A DNA stretch of 58,667 nucleotides from Deltaproteobacteria bacterium (GCA_947445035.1 CANFCK010000027.1:1-58667); one strand, 5' to 3'; shown: positions 1 to 8,799, counted from the stretch's first letter. The notes: generated by a model from the sequence alone, not told the origin. Numbers and translations are program-made.

Positions 1-330
1 GCCGCACGAAGTCACGGGTGTCGTAGGCCTTGTCCGCGGCGACCGTGAACCTTCGGCCCTTGCGGTTCTTCTTCTTGCTCGCCTTCTTCGCTTTCTTCGC
101 CTGCTTCGTCCGGCGGTTGCGCTCGCGCTGAAGCATCGCGAGCGCCGCGCCGCGCCGCGTCGCGCTCGGCGGTGCCGGTGGCCGTGGTGAGTTCGGCGTC
201 GACCACCAGGCCGCTGCGGTTCTCGATGAGCACATGGCCCATGTGGGAGAGCTTGGCCTCGCGACCGCTCCCCTTGCGGAACAGGCGTGCCTCGCTTGGC
301 GCGGTGATGCGTCGATGCCGAACCCCCGTT
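1..330 (-). pseudogene. IS5-type transposase remnant, frameshifted and cut by the window edge
   Basis: The minus strand encodes a core typical of IS5-group DDE transposases: EARLFRKGSGREAKLSHMGH, then a stretch on valuing ENRSGLVVDAELT and GTAERDAA. Right after ERDAA the frame is lost in a GC-rich run near 150-170. The expected continuation (ALAMLQRERNRRTK, then a Lys-rich stretch and TVAADKAYDTRDFV) is found in another frame running off the left edge. The shift is explained by ten extra bases, two additional CGGCG units. No convincing N-terminal part or terminal inverted repeat is visible to the right, so the copy is a decayed fragment. Family assignment is by motif memory. Confidence 0.7.
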
Positions 331-488
331 TCAGAAGGTCCCCACCGAACGAGGGGTAGAACGGTGGTCATTGGCCAAGCGACGGGGTGGGTGTCAAGCG
401 CTCACCCGGCGTCGGCTACTCCCGTAGCCCCGAGCGGGGGCGGAGTGCCTATCGGGACCCGGGAACGGGCAGCGGCTATACCGCCCGC

Positions 489-1316
489 TCAGCGCCGGGC
501 GAAGGTCCAGGTCCGCGTCTCGGTCTGCGTGCTCTCGATCACGTTTTTGCCGACGTGACCGGTCACGCGGGTGGTGCGCTCGATGTTGAGCCGCCGCGGA
601 CGAAGATCATCGGCTTCGGTCACCAGGTTCAGGATCGCGTCCTGCGCCATCGAATCGACCACCATTCCGGGTGGCCCGCCCTGGCTGGCGCGTACCGAGC
701 GGGTGTGGTCCGCCACGGCGATCGCAAGGTCGCTGGGATTGAGTCGGGATCGGAGCACGAACGACTCGCACGTCGAAGCCCCGCCGTACGCGCACGGCAC
801 CGGCCCTTCGTACACGCGCGACGCGTCGTTCTGGACCTCGCGACCGCCGAGTTGGGCAAGGGGCGTCTTGAGCGCGAGGTTGTCTGCCTGGCCCCGCACC
901 AGCGCCCCGCCCCGCCAGTGGCGCACCAACCCGTCCCACCACTCGTCGGCCGATCGTCGCGACACCGCAGCGTCGACCAACTCGACGATCGAGCCAGCGG
1001 CGTCGAGCTGAAAGGAGGGGGCGGCGGCAGCGGCATTCGCGTTGGTTCCCTCCTTGATGTCGTTGGCCGGCAGCCCGGTGGTGCCCGCGGTCTTGTAGTC
1101 GGACGCGCGCACCTGGATGGCTGCAGCGGTTCCCGACACCGTCATCGTCCAGTTCGATGTGGTGCGCGCGGTGTACGCGTTGCCGGCGGCCGCGCGTGAG
1201 GACGTCCGTTCGAAGCTGACGGCCCAGACGTCGCCCGGGGCCCAGGCGAACGTGGGCGTGATCCGATCAGCGGCAAGGCCGTTGGCGAGCGTGAACAGCA
1301 GCGGGAGCATCGGCAC
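489..1316 (-). CDS. secreted protein of unknown function
   Basis: A 275-residue protein whose N-terminus (MPMLPLLFTLANGLA) looks like a short signal peptide, so it is probably exported. The mature part is mainly polar with alternating hydrophobic residues, as in beta-rich periplasmic or surface proteins, and has a single Cys pair around residues 172-180. I recognise no catalytic motif. It is transcribed away from the decayed region to its right and toward the IS remnant. Third-position GC is high, which supports real coding. The function is unknown. Confidence 0.6.
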   Translation of the reverse strand: MPMLPLLFTLANGLAADRITPTFAWAPGDVWAVSFERTSSRAAAGNAYTARTTSNWTMTVSGTAAAIQVRASDYKTAGTTGLPANDIKEGTNANAAAAAPSFQLDAAGSIVELVDAAVSRRSADEWWDGLVRHWRGGALVRGQADNLALKTPLAQLGGREVQNDASRVYEGPVPCAYGGASTCESFVLRSRLNPSDLAIAVADHTRSVRASQGGPPGMVVDSMAQDAILNLVTEADDLRPRRLNIERTTRVTGHVGKNVIESTQTETRTWTFARR

Positions 1317-1340
1317 GGGTTAATCGATTACCCTGCGAGC

Positions 1341-1975
1341 ATGCCGGGCTCACTCTCGCTCTTGGGCGCCCTGTTGCTGCCCGAGTGATTCTCAACGGGG
1401 AACTCTACCGCGAACGTTGTGAAGCGCTCGACGATGACGACGGTGACGGCTGGTCGTCAGAAAATGGCGACCCCGATGGCGTCGAGCACTGCGACTCGTC
1501 TTGGTCCCCCTCGTCTACCTCCTGTTCATCCTACCGCTGGCGCGCATCGCGACCGGCGCCATCGCTCGGTGGGTCTTCTGCCTCGGTAGCATCGCGGCCC
1601 TGGTAGGGTTCGAGCGTGCCACCGATGGCCTCTCCAGCGAAACCGACTACGCCGACGATCGACACGTACAACACGCGCTGGAGGCGGTGGCGGACGCGGC
1701 AGAGCATGCCGACAGCGTGGTCCTGGTCGGCGCCCACAAGGACCTGTCGGTCGCGGTGATCACCTACTGGCTGCTCTACCCTGGTCGTGACCTATGCCGG
1801 CTCTCCGCGGGTTGTCGTGGTCACCGTGGCCGACAGCGGCGCCAAGGCGGGTGGCCGCCACAAGTGGGCGAGCGACGCGTGGGACGAGGTCGAGGCCTGC
1901 CTCGTGCCGCGCGGCTACCGCGGTTCGGAAGTTGAGGTCCGCTCGGCAGGGCTGAGGCTACCGGTGTATCGGTAG
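1341..1975 (+). pseudogene. decayed membrane-protein gene in several frames
   Basis: No single frame spans this stretch. A 15-codon frame starts at 1341 (MPGSLSLLGALLLPE) and stops. A second frame (about 1382-1500) reads a Cys/Asp-rich segment with DDDDGDGWSSENGD. A third (about 1447-1782) carries a hydrophobic segment (VPLVYLLFILPLARIATG) followed by VVLVGAHKDLSVAVITYWLL. A fourth (about 1779-1975) continues with TYAGSPRVVVVTVADSG and ends at a TAG. Each piece has protein-like composition and coding-like third positions, so I read it as one or two genes broken by frameshifts. Sequencing errors are possible. The original function is not recognisable. Confidence 0.4.
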
Positions 1976-1979
1976 CGGC

Positions 1980-2711
1980 GTGATCCTCCCCATCGACAAG
2001 CCGCCGGGCTGGACGCCCCTCGAAGCTCTCCAGGACCTACGTGCCCGCACGCCCGCGCTCGCCGACGAGGCCATGGTGTATGCGGGCCGCCTCGATCCGA
2101 TGGCCGAGGGCTTGCTGCTGGTGCTCACTGGTGAGGACCGCTACGCGCTCGACGCCCACCTGCTCCATGACAAGGAGTACGTCGCCACGTTGCTCTTCGG
2201 TGTGCAAAGCGACACCCACGACGCCCTGGGCCGGCTGACGTCCGGTTCCCCGCCGGACCACGTCGCCTGCGCAACCGCGGTCGACTCCTTGGCCGGGGCC
2301 CACGACCTCCCGCTGCCGGTCTGGTCGTCCTACCGGGTGCAGGGCCGTGCGCTCCACGGATGGGCCCGCGAGGGCCGGCTCAACGAGATCACCGTCCCCC
2401 GGCGCACCATGACCGTGACCGCGGCCACCCCCTTGGAGGCCCGTCCCATCGCGCTCGCAGCGCTGTTGCCAGACATTCGTACTCGCATCGAACGCGTGCG
2501 TGGAGAGTTCCGGCAGGCCGACGCGCTCGCCGATTGGCTGTACCTCTCGCAGACCCCCCCAAGCCTCGTTCGCGCCCGGGTGACGCTGGTGGTCGAAAGC
2601 GGCACCTACATCCGCGCGCTGGCGCACGACCTGGGGCAGCGGCTCGGCTGCGGCGCCCTTCTCCTCTCACTCCGGCGCACGCGCGTGGGACCATTCACGC
2701 TCGCTTCGTAG
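1980..2711 (+). CDS. truB: tRNA pseudouridine-55 synthase TruB
   Basis: Isomerises uridine 55 of the tRNA T-loop to pseudouridine. The 243-residue protein opens with LPIDKPPGWTP, the usual TruB N-terminus. It carries the catalytic loop AGRLDPMAEG, with the predicted catalytic Asp at residue 39, and ends with SGTYIRALAHDLGQRLGCGA, the typical C-terminal half. The start is a GTG directly after the decayed gene. The protein is shorter than many TruB (about 300) and seems to lack a C-terminal PUA domain. Lon follows 70 bases downstream on the same strand. Confidence 0.9.
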   Translation: MILPIDKPPGWTPLEALQDLRARTPALADEAMVYAGRLDPMAEGLLLVLTGEDRYALDAHLLHDKEYVATLLFGVQSDTHDALGRLTSGSPPDHVACATAVDSLAGAHDLPLPVWSSYRVQGRALHGWAREGRLNEITVPRRTMTVTAATPLEARPIALAALLPDIRTRIERVRGEFRQADALADWLYLSQTPPSLVRARVTLVVESGTYIRALAHDLGQRLGCGALLLSLRRTRVGPFTLAS

Positions 2712-2781
2712 GCTCCGCACGATCCCGCGCTTGCCCTCGGGGGGTCGGGGGATAGCTTCCCCTCAACCCAGCAGGAGACAC

Positions 2782-5229
2782 ATGGCCTTCGACCCGCCCA
2801 GCTACGAACAGGGCGCCTCGCCGAACCTTCCGGCCGAGCTTGATCTTCCCATTCTTGCTATTCGCAACACGGTTATCTTTCCGGTCCTCGCGTTTCCGAT
2901 CAACGTCGGCCGTGACAAGTCCCTCGAAGCGGTCGAGCGGGCCTTGGCCGGCGACAAGCTGCTCGGCATCGTCGCCCAGCAGGACGCGAAAAACGAAGAC
3001 CCCGATACCTCCGAACTTTTCCTTACTGGAACCGTCGTAAAGATCCTGAAGTCGGTCAAGATGCCCGGCAACAAGCTCAACGTCATCATCCAGGGGCTCG
3101 CGCGCATCAAGGTTGAACGGTGGACCACCACTACGCCCACGCTCGCCGCACACGTCCGGGTGTACCCCGAATCGCAGGAGACAAGCTCGGAGCTGGAATC
3201 CTTGATGTCGACCATGCGCGAGTTGGCGCAGAAGATCATCGACTTGAGCCCCCACATCCCGTCCGAAGCCAGCTTCCTGGTCCGCAGCATCGACAATCCG
3301 GGCATCCTCGCCGATATCGTTGCCAGCAACCTTTCGATCGGCGTGGAAGAAAAGCAGGATCTGCTCGACACCCTCGACACCAAGGAACGGATGACCAAGG
3401 TCATCGCGCTCTTGAACAAAGAAATCCAGGTCTTGGAGCTGTCCAACAAGATCCAGACCGAAGTCAAGGGAGAGATGGACAAGGCGCAGCGGGAGTATTT
3501 CCTGCGCGAGCAGCTCAAGGCGATTCAGAAGGAGCTGGGCGAGACCGACGACCGGCAAGAAGAATTCGAGGAGCTCAAGAAGGGCGTCAAGAAGGCGCGC
3601 ATGCCCAAAGACGTGGAGAAGTCCGCCTACAAAGAGCTAAAGCGCATGAGCCGGATGAGCCCGGGCGCGGCCGAGTACACGGTCAGCCGCACCTACATCG
3701 ACTGGTTGATCGAGCTCCCCTGGTCTACCCAGACCGAAGACGTCATGGACGTGCTCGAAGCCGGCCGCATCCTCGACGCTGACCATTACGGGCTGGACAA
3801 GGTCAAGCAGCGCATTCTGGAGTACCTCGCGGTGCGCAAGCTCAAGCGGGACATGAAGGGCCCCATCCTGTGCCTTGTCGGGCCTCCCGGCGTCGGAAAG
3901 ACCTCGTTGGCCAAATCGGTCTCTCGGGCGCTCGGCCGTAAGCTGGTCCGCATCTCCCTTGGCGGCGTGCGGGACGAAGCCGAGATTCGGGGCCACCGGC
4001 GCACCTACATCGGCTCGTTGCCCGGCAAAGTGATCAAGGGCATCAAAAAGGCGGGCACCAACAACCCGGTCTTCGTGCTCGACGAGATCGACAAGCTCGG
4101 CATGGACTACCGCGGCGATCCGTCCAGCGCGCTTTTGGAAGTGCTCGATCCCGAGCAAAATGACACATTTATGGACCACTACCTGGACGTTCCCTTCGAT
4201 CTCTCGAAGGTGCTGTTCATCGCCACCGCCAACCTCGCCGACCCGATTCCGGGCCCCCTTCGCGACCGGATGGAGATTCTGGAAATCCCTGGGTACACCC
4301 AGGAAGAAAAGATGAAGATCGCTAGGAACTACCTGCTGATCGAGGCGATCGAGGATCACGGGCTCACTGCCAAACAGGTCGACTTCCCCGACAGCGCGCT
4401 GCGCTTCCTCATCGCGTCCTACACCCGGGAGGCCGGCGTTCGCGGCCTCAAGCGCGAGATTGCGGCGGTGTGTCGGTGGATCGCCAAGGAGGTCGCCTCG
4501 GGCCGCCTGGACGGCACCTTCGAGGTCAACCCCGAGAAGATCGAGGAGATTCGCGGCCCCATCCACTTCTTCCCTGAGGTCGCGGAACGCACCAGCGTTC
4601 CCGGTGTCGCGACAGGGCTGGCCTGGACGGCGGCGGGCGGCGACATCCTGTTCATCGAAGCGACGAAGATGAAGGGCAAGGGCGGCATCCAGCTCTCCGG
4701 CTCGCTCGGCGACGTCATGAAGGAGTCGGTCGGCGTCGCCCGCAGCTACATCCGCGCCTCGGCGCCAGAGTTGGGCATCGACCCCGACGTCTTCGAAAAC
4801 ACCGACGTCCACGTTCACGTGCCCTCGGGCTCCATTCCCAAGGATGGTCCCAGCGCCGGCGTTACCATGCTTACCGCGATGGTCTCGCTCCTCACCGGGC
4901 TCAAGGTCGATCCCACCTTGGCGATGACGGGGGAGGCGACGCTGCGCGGCGCGGTCTTGCCCGTCGGCGGCATCAAGGAAAAGGTCCTCGCCGCGCACCG
5001 TGCGGGCATCAAGACCATCATCCTGCCCGAGAAGTGCAAGAAGGACCTTGTCGAGGTCCCGAAGGAAGTGCGTGACGAGATGACCTTCCACTTCTGCAGC
5101 CGCATGGAGGAGGTGCTGAACCTCGCCCTGGGCACCGAGAACATCGCCCAGCTTCGCAGCACGCTGGCGGTCGATCTGGCGCGCCGCGCGACCAAGACGA
5201 TTGCCCCCGTCAGCGAGGCGGAAGCGTAG
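2782..5229 (+). CDS. lon: ATP-dependent Lon protease
   Basis: Cytosolic AAA+ protease that degrades misfolded and regulatory proteins. The 815-residue product has an N-terminal substrate-binding LON domain (about 1-200), a coiled segment, an AAA+ module with Walker A GPPGVGKTSLAKS near residue 367, and a C-terminal protease domain. The catalytic dyad is Ser691 in PKDGPSAGVTM and Lys734 in KEKVLAAHRAG; the 43-residue spacing equals that of E. coli S679/K722. The ATG at 2782 is preferred because AGGAGA lies just upstream; an in-frame upstream start would add 17 atypical residues. A hairpin follows the stop codon. Confidence 0.97.
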   Translation: MAFDPPSYEQGASPNLPAELDLPILAIRNTVIFPVLAFPINVGRDKSLEAVERALAGDKLLGIVAQQDAKNEDPDTSELFLTGTVVKILKSVKMPGNKLNVIIQGLARIKVERWTTTTPTLAAHVRVYPESQETSSELESLMSTMRELAQKIIDLSPHIPSEASFLVRSIDNPGILADIVASNLSIGVEEKQDLLDTLDTKERMTKVIALLNKEIQVLELSNKIQTEVKGEMDKAQREYFLREQLKAIQKELGETDDRQEEFEELKKGVKKARMPKDVEKSAYKELKRMSRMSPGAAEYTVSRTYIDWLIELPWSTQTEDVMDVLEAGRILDADHYGLDKVKQRILEYLAVRKLKRDMKGPILCLVGPPGVGKTSLAKSVSRALGRKLVRISLGGVRDEAEIRGHRRTYIGSLPGKVIKGIKKAGTNNPVFVLDEIDKLGMDYRGDPSSALLEVLDPEQNDTFMDHYLDVPFDLSKVLFIATANLADPIPGPLRDRMEILEIPGYTQEEKMKIARNYLLIEAIEDHGLTAKQVDFPDSALRFLIASYTREAGVRGLKREIAAVCRWIAKEVASGRLDGTFEVNPEKIEEIRGPIHFFPEVAERTSVPGVATGLAWTAAGGDILFIEATKMKGKGGIQLSGSLGDVMKESVGVARSYIRASAPELGIDPDVFENTDVHVHVPSGSIPKDGPSAGVTMLTAMVSLLTGLKVDPTLAMTGEATLRGAVLPVGGIKEKVLAAHRAGIKTIILPEKCKKDLVEVPKEVRDEMTFHFCSRMEEVLNLALGTENIAQLRSTLAVDLARRATKTIAPVSEAEA

Positions 5230-5233
5230 TCAT

Positions 5234-5249
5234 CGAGGCGGAAGCCTCG
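5234..5249 (+). terminator. hairpin after lon
   Basis: A perfect 6-bp stem CGAGGC/GCCTCG closes a GGAA tetraloop four bases after the lon stop codon. There is no T-run, so it is a putative intrinsic terminator or RNA-stabilising hairpin. The left arm repeats part of the last lon codons (GAGGCGGAAGC occurs twice). Confidence 0.5.
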
Positions 5250-5354
5250 TCAGCGCGCGGGCATCCAGAACTCGACGAGCGTCGTCTCGTCGTCGTCGTG
5301 GGCCGCGGTCGGGACGACGTCGTCGGGCACGGGGACGTCCCGCCGGCGTCGCAT
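5250..5354 (-). CDS. possible 34-residue protein
   Basis: A small open frame between the convergent lon and perR genes, starting MRRRRDVPVPDDVV and ending LVEFWMPAR. Every third codon position except one is G or C, as in neighbouring real genes, but high GC alone can produce this. There is no obvious ribosome binding site. An upstream TTG at 5363 would add three residues. This is listed only as a candidate; the rest of 5355-5437 holds nothing I can identify. Confidence 0.2.
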   Translation of the reverse strand: MRRRRDVPVPDDVVPTAAHDDDETTLVEFWMPAR

Positions 5355-5437
5355 GTGGCCCAATAACGCCTATTTGTGCCGTGCTTCTGCCAGCGTCGTC
5401 GGGCGCTCGTTCCGCGAAATAGTTGCCGCCGGTGGGG

Positions 5438-5857
5438 TCAGCGGTGGGAGTTTGGTCCGCGCGTGGGCGGGCACGCAGCGCACGGAAGCTCGAACCGCAC
5501 CGCGGCGGGCGTACGCAGGCCGTTCAGGAGCACCTCGACGGACTCCTCAGGAACATCTTGAAGAACTCCGCAGGTGGGGCAGACTGCGTGGTGGTGCGGA
5601 CGCAGATTGGGGTCGTAGCGCGCCTCGCCCGCTTCGTGGGGGAGCACCCGGACCGCGCCCACACGGAGCAAGAGCGCCAGCGTGTTGTACACGGTGGCGC
5701 GGCTGGCTTGCGGGTGTTCCCGCGTGACCGCGGCGAGCACGTCGCCGGCGGTCGGATGCGTCGGATTGTCGTGCAGAAAGAGCACGATCGCCCGCCGTTG
5801 GGCGGTGACCGAGCAGCCTTCCGCTCGCAGACGCGCTTCGACCGCGGCCGGCTCCAT
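5438..5857 (-). CDS. perR: Fur-family repressor, PerR-like
   Basis: A 139-residue metal-dependent repressor, predicted to sense peroxide. A winged helix covers about residues 5-80. The regulatory metal ligands of B. subtilis PerR (H37, D85, H91, H93, D104) have equivalents at H34, D82, H88, H90 and D101. D101 lies in LQDVP, where Fur usually has Glu, so the PerR type is favoured. The structural zinc site is C93-x2-C96 and C126-x2-C129. Its ATG shares one base with the TGA of the peroxiredoxin gene, so it is the last gene of the peroxide operon and probably controls it. Subfamily assignment is inferred from these residues. Confidence 0.8.
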   Translation of the reverse strand: MEPAAVEARLRAEGCSVTAQRRAIVLFLHDNPTHPTAGDVLAAVTREHPQASRATVYNTLALLLRVGAVRVLPHEAGEARYDPNLRPHHHAVCPTCGVLQDVPEESVEVLLNGLRTPAAVRFELPCAACPPTRGPNSHR

Positions 5858-6321
5858 CAGCCGGCGGCGACCGCGTTGACCGCGGCGTAGTCGGGCTCGA
5901 CGCCGGGGTTCGGCGCGATCCACTCGTACACCACCGTCCCGGCAGTATCGATCACGAAGACCGAGCGGTTCGCAACCTCCAAGCCCGCGATACCCGCGAA
6001 GTTCGGCCAGGTCACGCCGTAGGCCCGGGTGACCTCGCGGTGCACGTCCGACAAGAGCGGGAACGTCGCCCCGGTCTTGGCGGCGAAAGCGTTGTTGGAG
6101 AAGGGCATGTCGACGCTGATGCCCAAAACCTGGGCGCCTGAGCCTTCCAGCCCAGCGAACTGGTCCCGCAGGGTGCAGAGTTCTTTCTCGCACACGCCGG
6201 TGAACGCGGCCGGGTAGAAGGCGAGTACGACCATGCGGCCGCGGAGCGCGGAGAGGGTCACCGCCTCCTTCTTGTTGTTGAACAGGGTGAAGTCGGGGGC
6301 GGGTTGGCCAAGCAGGGACAT
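5857..6321 (-). CDS. one-Cys peroxiredoxin (AhpE/BCP type)
   Basis: Thiol peroxidase that reduces hydrogen peroxide or organic peroxides. The 154-residue protein has the thioredoxin-fold start QPAPDFTLFN and the active-site segment YPAAFTGVCEKELC. The predicted peroxidatic Cys is C44. C49 five residues later could resolve it, as in BCP/PrxQ, so the 1-Cys versus 2-Cys mode is open. It sits between DUF3501 (18-base gap) and the overlapping perR, which fits a co-transcribed peroxide-response operon. Confidence 0.88.
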   Translation of the reverse strand: MSLLGQPAPDFTLFNNKKEAVTLSALRGRMVVLAFYPAAFTGVCEKELCTLRDQFAGLEGSGAQVLGISVDMPFSNNAFAAKTGATFPLLSDVHREVTRAYGVTWPNFAGIAGLEVANRSVFVIDTAGTVVYEWIAPNPGVEPDYAAVNAVAAG

Positions 6322-6339
6322 GGAAGCTCCAGAGTGTGT

Positions 6340-6921
6340 TCAGGCGTGCGCGAGGTCTTCGGCCAAAGCCGCCCGCAGGGTGAGCGGCAGGGGGCAGGCC
6401 ACCGCGTACGCGGGGTGGGTACAGACCAACGTAGCCGGACGGCCCAGATCGCGGAGGGTCACAATCTGTGAGGCAGTCAGGGCAATGCGGAGGAATTGTA
6501 CCGCGGAGACCCGCGCGGCGTTGAACTGCTCGCCATCAAAGCGGGCCGGGGCCGGGGGCTCGTCAGCCAGATGCAACGCCACCGCTTGATGAAGGCCAAC
6601 GAGACGCCCCATCAGGTCGGCGCGCTCAACCGGGTCGTCGACCTCGATGAGCAGGGTTGCGCTGAGCTCGGCCGGGCCGGGAAGCAGGGCGTTGTAGGTG
6701 TCGAGTTCGTGCTGGATGGCGCCGGCCGCGGTGATGCCCTCCACCCGGCACATTTCCTGCACCTGCCACAAGCACGTGGCGCGGTTCTCGAAGAGCAGCG
6801 TCATCTTCGGCCCGAGCGCAAAGCGGCGTATTCCTTTGACCTGCAGAATCTCCGCTTCCAGTCGGCGGCGTGATTCGGCGAAGTCGGCGCTCGAGCGCAC
6901 ATCGGCAAGGGTCAGGCTCAT
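6340..6921 (-). CDS. DUF3501 protein
   Basis: A 193-residue protein starting MSLTLADVRSSADF, with the conserved block ILQVKGIRRFALGPKMTLLF and RATCLWQVQEMCRVEGI typical of DUF3501. The biochemical role of the family is not established, but it is commonly found beside rubrerythrin and a GlpC-like Fe-S protein, exactly as here. Its ATG overlaps the TGA of the Fe-S oxidoreductase by four bases (ATGA), so translation is probably coupled. The N-terminal region is rich in Glu and Arg. A partner or stabiliser role in the rubrerythrin electron path is an inference from gene order only. Confidence 0.85.
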   Translation of the reverse strand: MSLTLADVRSSADFAESRRRLEAEILQVKGIRRFALGPKMTLLFENRATCLWQVQEMCRVEGITAAGAIQHELDTYNALLPGPAELSATLLIEVDDPVERADLMGRLVGLHQAVALHLADEPPAPARFDGEQFNAARVSAVQFLRIALTASQIVTLRDLGRPATLVCTHPAYAVACPLPLTLRAALAEDLAHA

Positions 6922-8318
6922 CGGTCGAGTCCGTACGCTTTCCACAAAAGCTCGATCGGGTGTTTCACGGGTTTGCCGCTCTGCTCTTCGATCTGGAGCT
7001 TGGCGATGAGGCAATCGGAGCTGTAGGTGTCCGCCTTGGCATTGGCAAGCCCATCCATCAGCTTTTTGCTGCCCTTTTTGCTTAGCTCGTAGAACTCGGA
7101 CTTCATGCCCCAGGTGCCGTCCATGCAGCTGCACTGGTCCACGAGGCTGACCGTCGCCCCCGGCAGCTTCTTGAGGATGTCGCGACTGCGGAACCCGATC
7201 TTCTGCACTTTGAGGTGACACGGCAGGTGGTAGGCCACGCTGCCGACCTCGGTGGTGTAGTCTTCCCGCAGCTTTCCATGTTTCCGCAGGTTGAACAAGA
7301 ACTCCATCAGGTCGTAGCTCGCGGCGGCGATACGCTCGGCCGCTTCCGTGCCCAAGTAGTCCTGCCACTCGCGCCGGAGCATGAACGAACAGGTCGGCCC
7401 TGGGCTCACGATGGTGCACCCGGCTTCGACATAGGGCAAGAGCCGCTCGACGTTGTGGCGTGCCCACTCTGTGGCGCGCGGTACGTCGCCGCCGTCGAGC
7501 GCCGGCATGCCACAACAGCGCATTTCTGGGGCGTAGACGGTGATGCCGTTGTGCTCCAGGACCTCGACGGCGGCACGCCCGACTTGGGGCTCGTTCCACT
7601 GCACCGAGCAAGTGTAGAACAGCACGACCTTTGGGCCCGCCACGGCGCCGGGCGGCGGCTGGAGCGGGTGTCGCCGCCCAAACCAGGCCAGGAAGGTCTC
7701 ATCGGCGAACTGGGGAAGCTGGCGGTCCCGGTGGATGCCGACCGTCCAGTCCATCACCACCCGGTTGGCGCGCAGATTGGTCACCGCGTTGGCGATCGAG
7801 GGGGCGATCGTGCCGATGCGGCCGATCAGATCGGGCTCCCCCAAAATCCGATCCTGGAGGGGCACCCCACGCTCCCGGGCGTCGATCGCGCGGTGGCGCA
7901 GCATCAACCGCGGAAAGTCGACGGCGAACTCGTGCGGGGGGGTGTAGGGACAGATCGGATCGCAGAGCTTGCACTGGTAGCAGAGGTCGACGACCCGCTG
8001 AGACACCGATGCTGGCAGCCTTTCGAGGGCGTCGGCCTGCCCCATCACGTCGTCACGCATCGACGCGGCGTGCGCGCCGCTGGTGGCATGGGCGTGGTTC
8101 CCCAGCGCGTCGACCTCGGCCGGCGGGCCCGATTCCCCGACCAGGTGGCCGGTGGGGTCGAGCGCGTCGATGGCGTCAAAGAGCGCGGGGAAGCTCGGGC
8201 ACAGGTTGAAGCAGAGCCGACAACCGTTGCAGATCTCGAAGACCCGCCTTTCCTCAGCGACGAGCAGGTCCCGGGACCAATAGGCCTCGTCGCGAGGGGA
8301 TGGGCTCGAGATCGACAT
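6918..8318 (-). CDS. GlpC/heterodisulfide-reductase-like Fe-S oxidoreductase
   Basis: A 466-residue electron-transfer protein. Two [4Fe-4S] ferredoxin motifs lie near the N-terminus: C30-x2-C33-x2-C36-x3-C40 and C113-x2-C116-x2-C119-x3-C123. Two cysteine-rich CCG-type domains follow. The first has the normal RCCGMPALDGG; the second reads QCSCMDGTWGMK, with Ser between the two Cys. No transmembrane segment is evident, so it is probably cytosolic. The gene lies nine bases after rubrerythrin and overlaps DUF3501. In this context it is likely to feed electrons to, or take them from, the rubrerythrin system, but the donor is unknown. Confidence 0.88.
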   Translation of the reverse strand: MSISSPSPRDEAYWSRDLLVAEERRVFEICNGCRLCFNLCPSFPALFDAIDALDPTGHLVGESGPPAEVDALGNHAHATSGAHAASMRDDVMGQADALERLPASVSQRVVDLCYQCKLCDPICPYTPPHEFAVDFPRLMLRHRAIDARERGVPLQDRILGEPDLIGRIGTIAPSIANAVTNLRANRVVMDWTVGIHRDRQLPQFADETFLAWFGRRHPLQPPPGAVAGPKVVLFYTCSVQWNEPQVGRAAVEVLEHNGITVYAPEMRCCGMPALDGGDVPRATEWARHNVERLLPYVEAGCTIVSPGPTCSFMLRREWQDYLGTEAAERIAAASYDLMEFLFNLRKHGKLREDYTTEVGSVAYHLPCHLKVQKIGFRSRDILKKLPGATVSLVDQCSCMDGTWGMKSEFYELSKKGSKKLMDGLANAKADTYSSDCLIAKLQIEEQSGKPVKHPIELLWKAYGLDR

Positions 8319-8327
8319 CGCGGTGGT

Positions 8328-8744
8328 CTAAAGGCCGTCCAGGCCCTTCTGGAAGCGGCCGGCGTGGGACTTTTCGGCCTTGGCGAGCGTCTCAAACCAG
8401 TTGGCGATGTCGGCGAAGCCTTCTTCGCGCGCGGTGCGGGCCATGCCTGGGTACATGTCGGTGTACTCGTAGGTCTCGCCGGCGACGGAGGCCTTGAGGT
8501 TCGCTTCGGTGTCGCCGATCGGCAGGCCGGTGGCGGGGTCGCCGACAGACTTCAGGAAGTCGAGGTGGCCGTGCGCGTGGCCGGTCTCGCCGTCGGCGGT
8601 GTCACGAAAAAGGCCTGCAACGTCGGGGTAACCCTCGACGTCGGCGACCTTGGCGAAGTAGAGATAGCGGCGATTGGCCTGCGATTCGCCCGCGAACGCG
8701 GCCTTGAGATTGGCGTGGGTCTTGGTACCGTTGAGTGACGACAT
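8328..8744 (-). CDS. rbr: rubrerythrin without rubredoxin domain
   Basis: Non-haem diiron peroxidase of 138 residues that reduces hydrogen peroxide to water in family members. The four-helix bundle shows diiron ligands in paired motifs: E20 in [11 protein letters not shown]53/H56 in ETGHAHGH, E90 in [15 protein letters not shown], and E124/H127 in EKSHAGRF. The C-terminal rubredoxin domain of classical rubrerythrin is absent, so another protein, perhaps the next Fe-S oxidoreductase, must supply electrons. It is the first gene of the minus-strand peroxide operon. Confidence 0.93.
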   Translation of the reverse strand: MSSLNGTKTHANLKAAFAGESQANRRYLYFAKVADVEGYPDVAGLFRDTADGETGHAHGHLDFLKSVGDPATGLPIGDTEANLKASVAGETYEYTDMYPGMARTAREEGFADIANWFETLAKAEKSHAGRFQKGLDGL

Positions 8745-8799
8745 TGGGCTCTCCAGGGGTTGGGACGGGGTTCCGTCGGCCCCGCCATTATCTGGACCC

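Noticed and set aside
1366..1400. A second possible selenocysteine TGA (after MPGSLSLLGALLLPE)
   Set aside because: Reading through the TGA gives no conserved family and no hairpin of the right type follows; a decayed gene explains it better.
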